Positions 63,416 through 64,000 of a stretch of 64,000 nucleotides of DNA are shown one piece after another; within the stretch, counting starts at the first letter, position 1, and each line of letters begins with the position of its first letter. Below the pieces are notes generated by a model. It worked only from the letters and a program-made list of their open reading frames with translations. It did not search any database and was not told where the DNA came from. The DNA is from Streptomyces litmocidini (GTDB lineage: Bacteria > Actinomycetota > Actinomycetes > Streptomycetales > Streptomycetaceae), in assembly GCF_014649755.1 (NCBI RefSeq), contig NZ_BMTQ01000006.1:310001-374000 (forward strand), in the 5' to 3' direction. A program made the position numbers and the translations under genes.

Positions 63416-63619
63416 TCAGTTGGTGGGGGTCGGGTTCGGCGGAACGATCGGCCAGCCGTTGTCCTCCGCGACACCGGCGATGGTGTGGGGGGTGACCGGG
63501 GCGGCGCTGTCGGGGGAGACGGCGAAGGCGGCGCCTGCCGCGACCGCCGTACACGCCACCGCCGCGACCACGAGCCGGCGGAGGGCCGTGCGGATACCGG
63601 AGTTCTGCTGAACGGACAT
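63416..63619 (-). CDS. 67-residue secreted peptide precursor
   Basis: The protein has a basic start (SGIRTALRR), a hydrophobic core (LVVAAVACTAVAAGAAFA) and a likely signal cleavage near AFA-V. The mature part would be about 33 residues, ending in DNGWPIVPPNPTPTN: acidic/Gly/Trp-Pro, then Pro-rich. The ATG has GGAGGAATC, a good ribosome-binding site. It is convergent with regulator 2. It could be a secreted signal or a RiPP-like product; no modification enzyme is next to it except, at a distance, a methyltransferase. An AT-rich upstream region holds TTGACA. Confidence 0.72.
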   Translation of the reverse strand: MSVQQNSGIRTALRRLVVAAVACTAVAAGAAFAVSPDSAAPVTPHTIAGVAEDNGWPIVPPNPTPTN

Positions 63620-63809
63620 GATTCCTCCAGGACTTGTAATGTCAATTCCGTCTTCCGGGGCCCGTGCCGCCGGGCTTTCCCTGAAGACATCTCCATTCTG
63701 GCCCGGTCCCCGAATCGAATCCAGGGGTCGTCCGTGCGTGGATCCGCCATGGCGTGGATGCGTCAATGCGCCGTCGTGGCAACGGAATTGAGGCATCCGG
63801 AGCCCACCG

Positions 63810-63841
63810 CACCTTTGGTCGGACCAAAAGAGCTGCTAGAC
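63810..63841 (+). promoter_or_regulatory. Dyad and promoter-like elements near the right edge
   Basis: TTTGGT-CGG-ACCAAA (63813-63827) is a perfect 6-3-6 dyad next to TAGACT (63836-63841), a possible -10. It lies over the end of the glycosyltransferase-like gene and points right, where no plus-strand gene is visible. On the minus strand it lies about 195 bp upstream of the peptide gene start, so its use is unclear. Confidence 0.35.
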
Positions 63842-64000
63842 TTGTGCTACGGCCTTCTCGTTCCTCCAGGAGAGAGGGGCCGCCGGGGCAGGGGCGTGCC
63901 GCCGCCCCTGCCCCACCTCCCGCTCCAGCGCCCCCCGGTACACCTCGACGGTCCGCGCGGCCGACACCCGCCAGCTCATCCCGCGCGCATGGCGCACCGC
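63836..64000 (-). CDS. Partial gene: C terminus of a probable GT4 glycosyltransferase
   Basis: The 54 residues visible here, running in from the right edge, include HARGMSWRVSAARTVEVYRGALERE, which resembles the end of GT4-type glycosyltransferases (a Trp and VYR pattern). The final 25 residues after GQGRRHAP are atypical and have less biased codons, as if read-through extended the protein. A perfect 12-bp stem lies inside this tail (63885-63914). The rest of the gene is outside the window. Confidence 0.55.
   Translation of the reverse strand, partial: AVRHARGMSWRVSAARTVEVYRGALEREVGQGRRHAPAPAAPLSWRNEKAVAQV

Overview
The window is chromosomal DNA of a Streptomyces-type actinomycete. The evidence is the very high G+C content with third codon positions almost all G or C, frequent GTG/TTG starts, futalosine-pathway menaquinone genes (mqnB, mqnD), an IdeR/DmdR-like iron box, a DasR-like dre site, the actinobacterial families DUF2530, DUF2771 and DUF3027, and an actinobacterial HelD. 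No rRNA, tRNA, insertion sequence, phage or CRISPR array was seen. Gene order looks like ordinary streptomycete chromosome, with accessory material at both edges and near 57-64 kb.

Left edge to 8.4 kb: an adenylate-forming ligase and an Orn/Lys/Arg-type PLP decarboxylase form a two-gene unit behind two strong palindromes. They may be the edge of a metabolite cluster. After a lipoprotein and a DUF1272 protein comes a probable amino-acid module: a threonine/serine dehydratase, an EamA exporter and a divergent LysR regulator, followed by a DUF2199 protein. 8.5-20.4 kb: a FAD/Fe-S D-2-hydroxyacid dehydrogenase, serC, a secreted beta-propeller protein, an alpha/beta hydrolase, an SGNH hydrolase, an AhpD/MarR divergent pair, an aldo/keto reductase with a 22-bp palindrome in front, a 29-residue membrane peptide missed by length filters, thpR and a large secreted FG-GAP protein.

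20.4-37.9 kb: GNAT, MarR-MFS operon, RHH protein, purine permease with an unusual repeat-rich leader, DUF2530, a CtpE-like P-type ATPase, a sacsin/Hsp90-like GHKL ATPase, DUF3027, MFS, DUF2771 lipoprotein, mqnB-mqnD, cold-shock protein, small membrane protein and HAD phosphatase. 37.9-41 kb: an iron-box-controlled siderophore ABC importer (two FecCD permeases and an ATPase) without a binding protein. 41-49.7 kb: a HAAS-domain membrane protein, a helicase-C/WYL protein, an XPB-type helicase, a small protein, helD and a VOC protein. 49.8-52.8 kb: a phosphotransferase, a TetR/DUF2867 divergent pair and cutC.

52.8-58.7 kb is a copper island: a secreted His-rich protein, copZ, copA and csoR, with four CsoR-type operators. 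The fourth operator sits in front of an unannotated, apparently leaderless 51-residue four-cysteine protein, next to a BlaI/M56-protease pair. 58.7-64 kb: GNAT, methyltransferase, Fur-family regulator, then two tandem paralogous TrmB/LuxR-type regulators facing a 67-residue secreted peptide with a Trp/Pro-rich tail, and the 3' end of a probable glycosyltransferase. The regulator pair plus peptide, and the CsoR-box cysteine peptide, are the best candidates for undescribed biology.

A recurring genome-level theme is short tandem duplication at gene ends. In two operons (FecCD permeases and blaI-M56) the overlapping stop/start junction has been duplicated, leaving a mini-ORF between the two genes.
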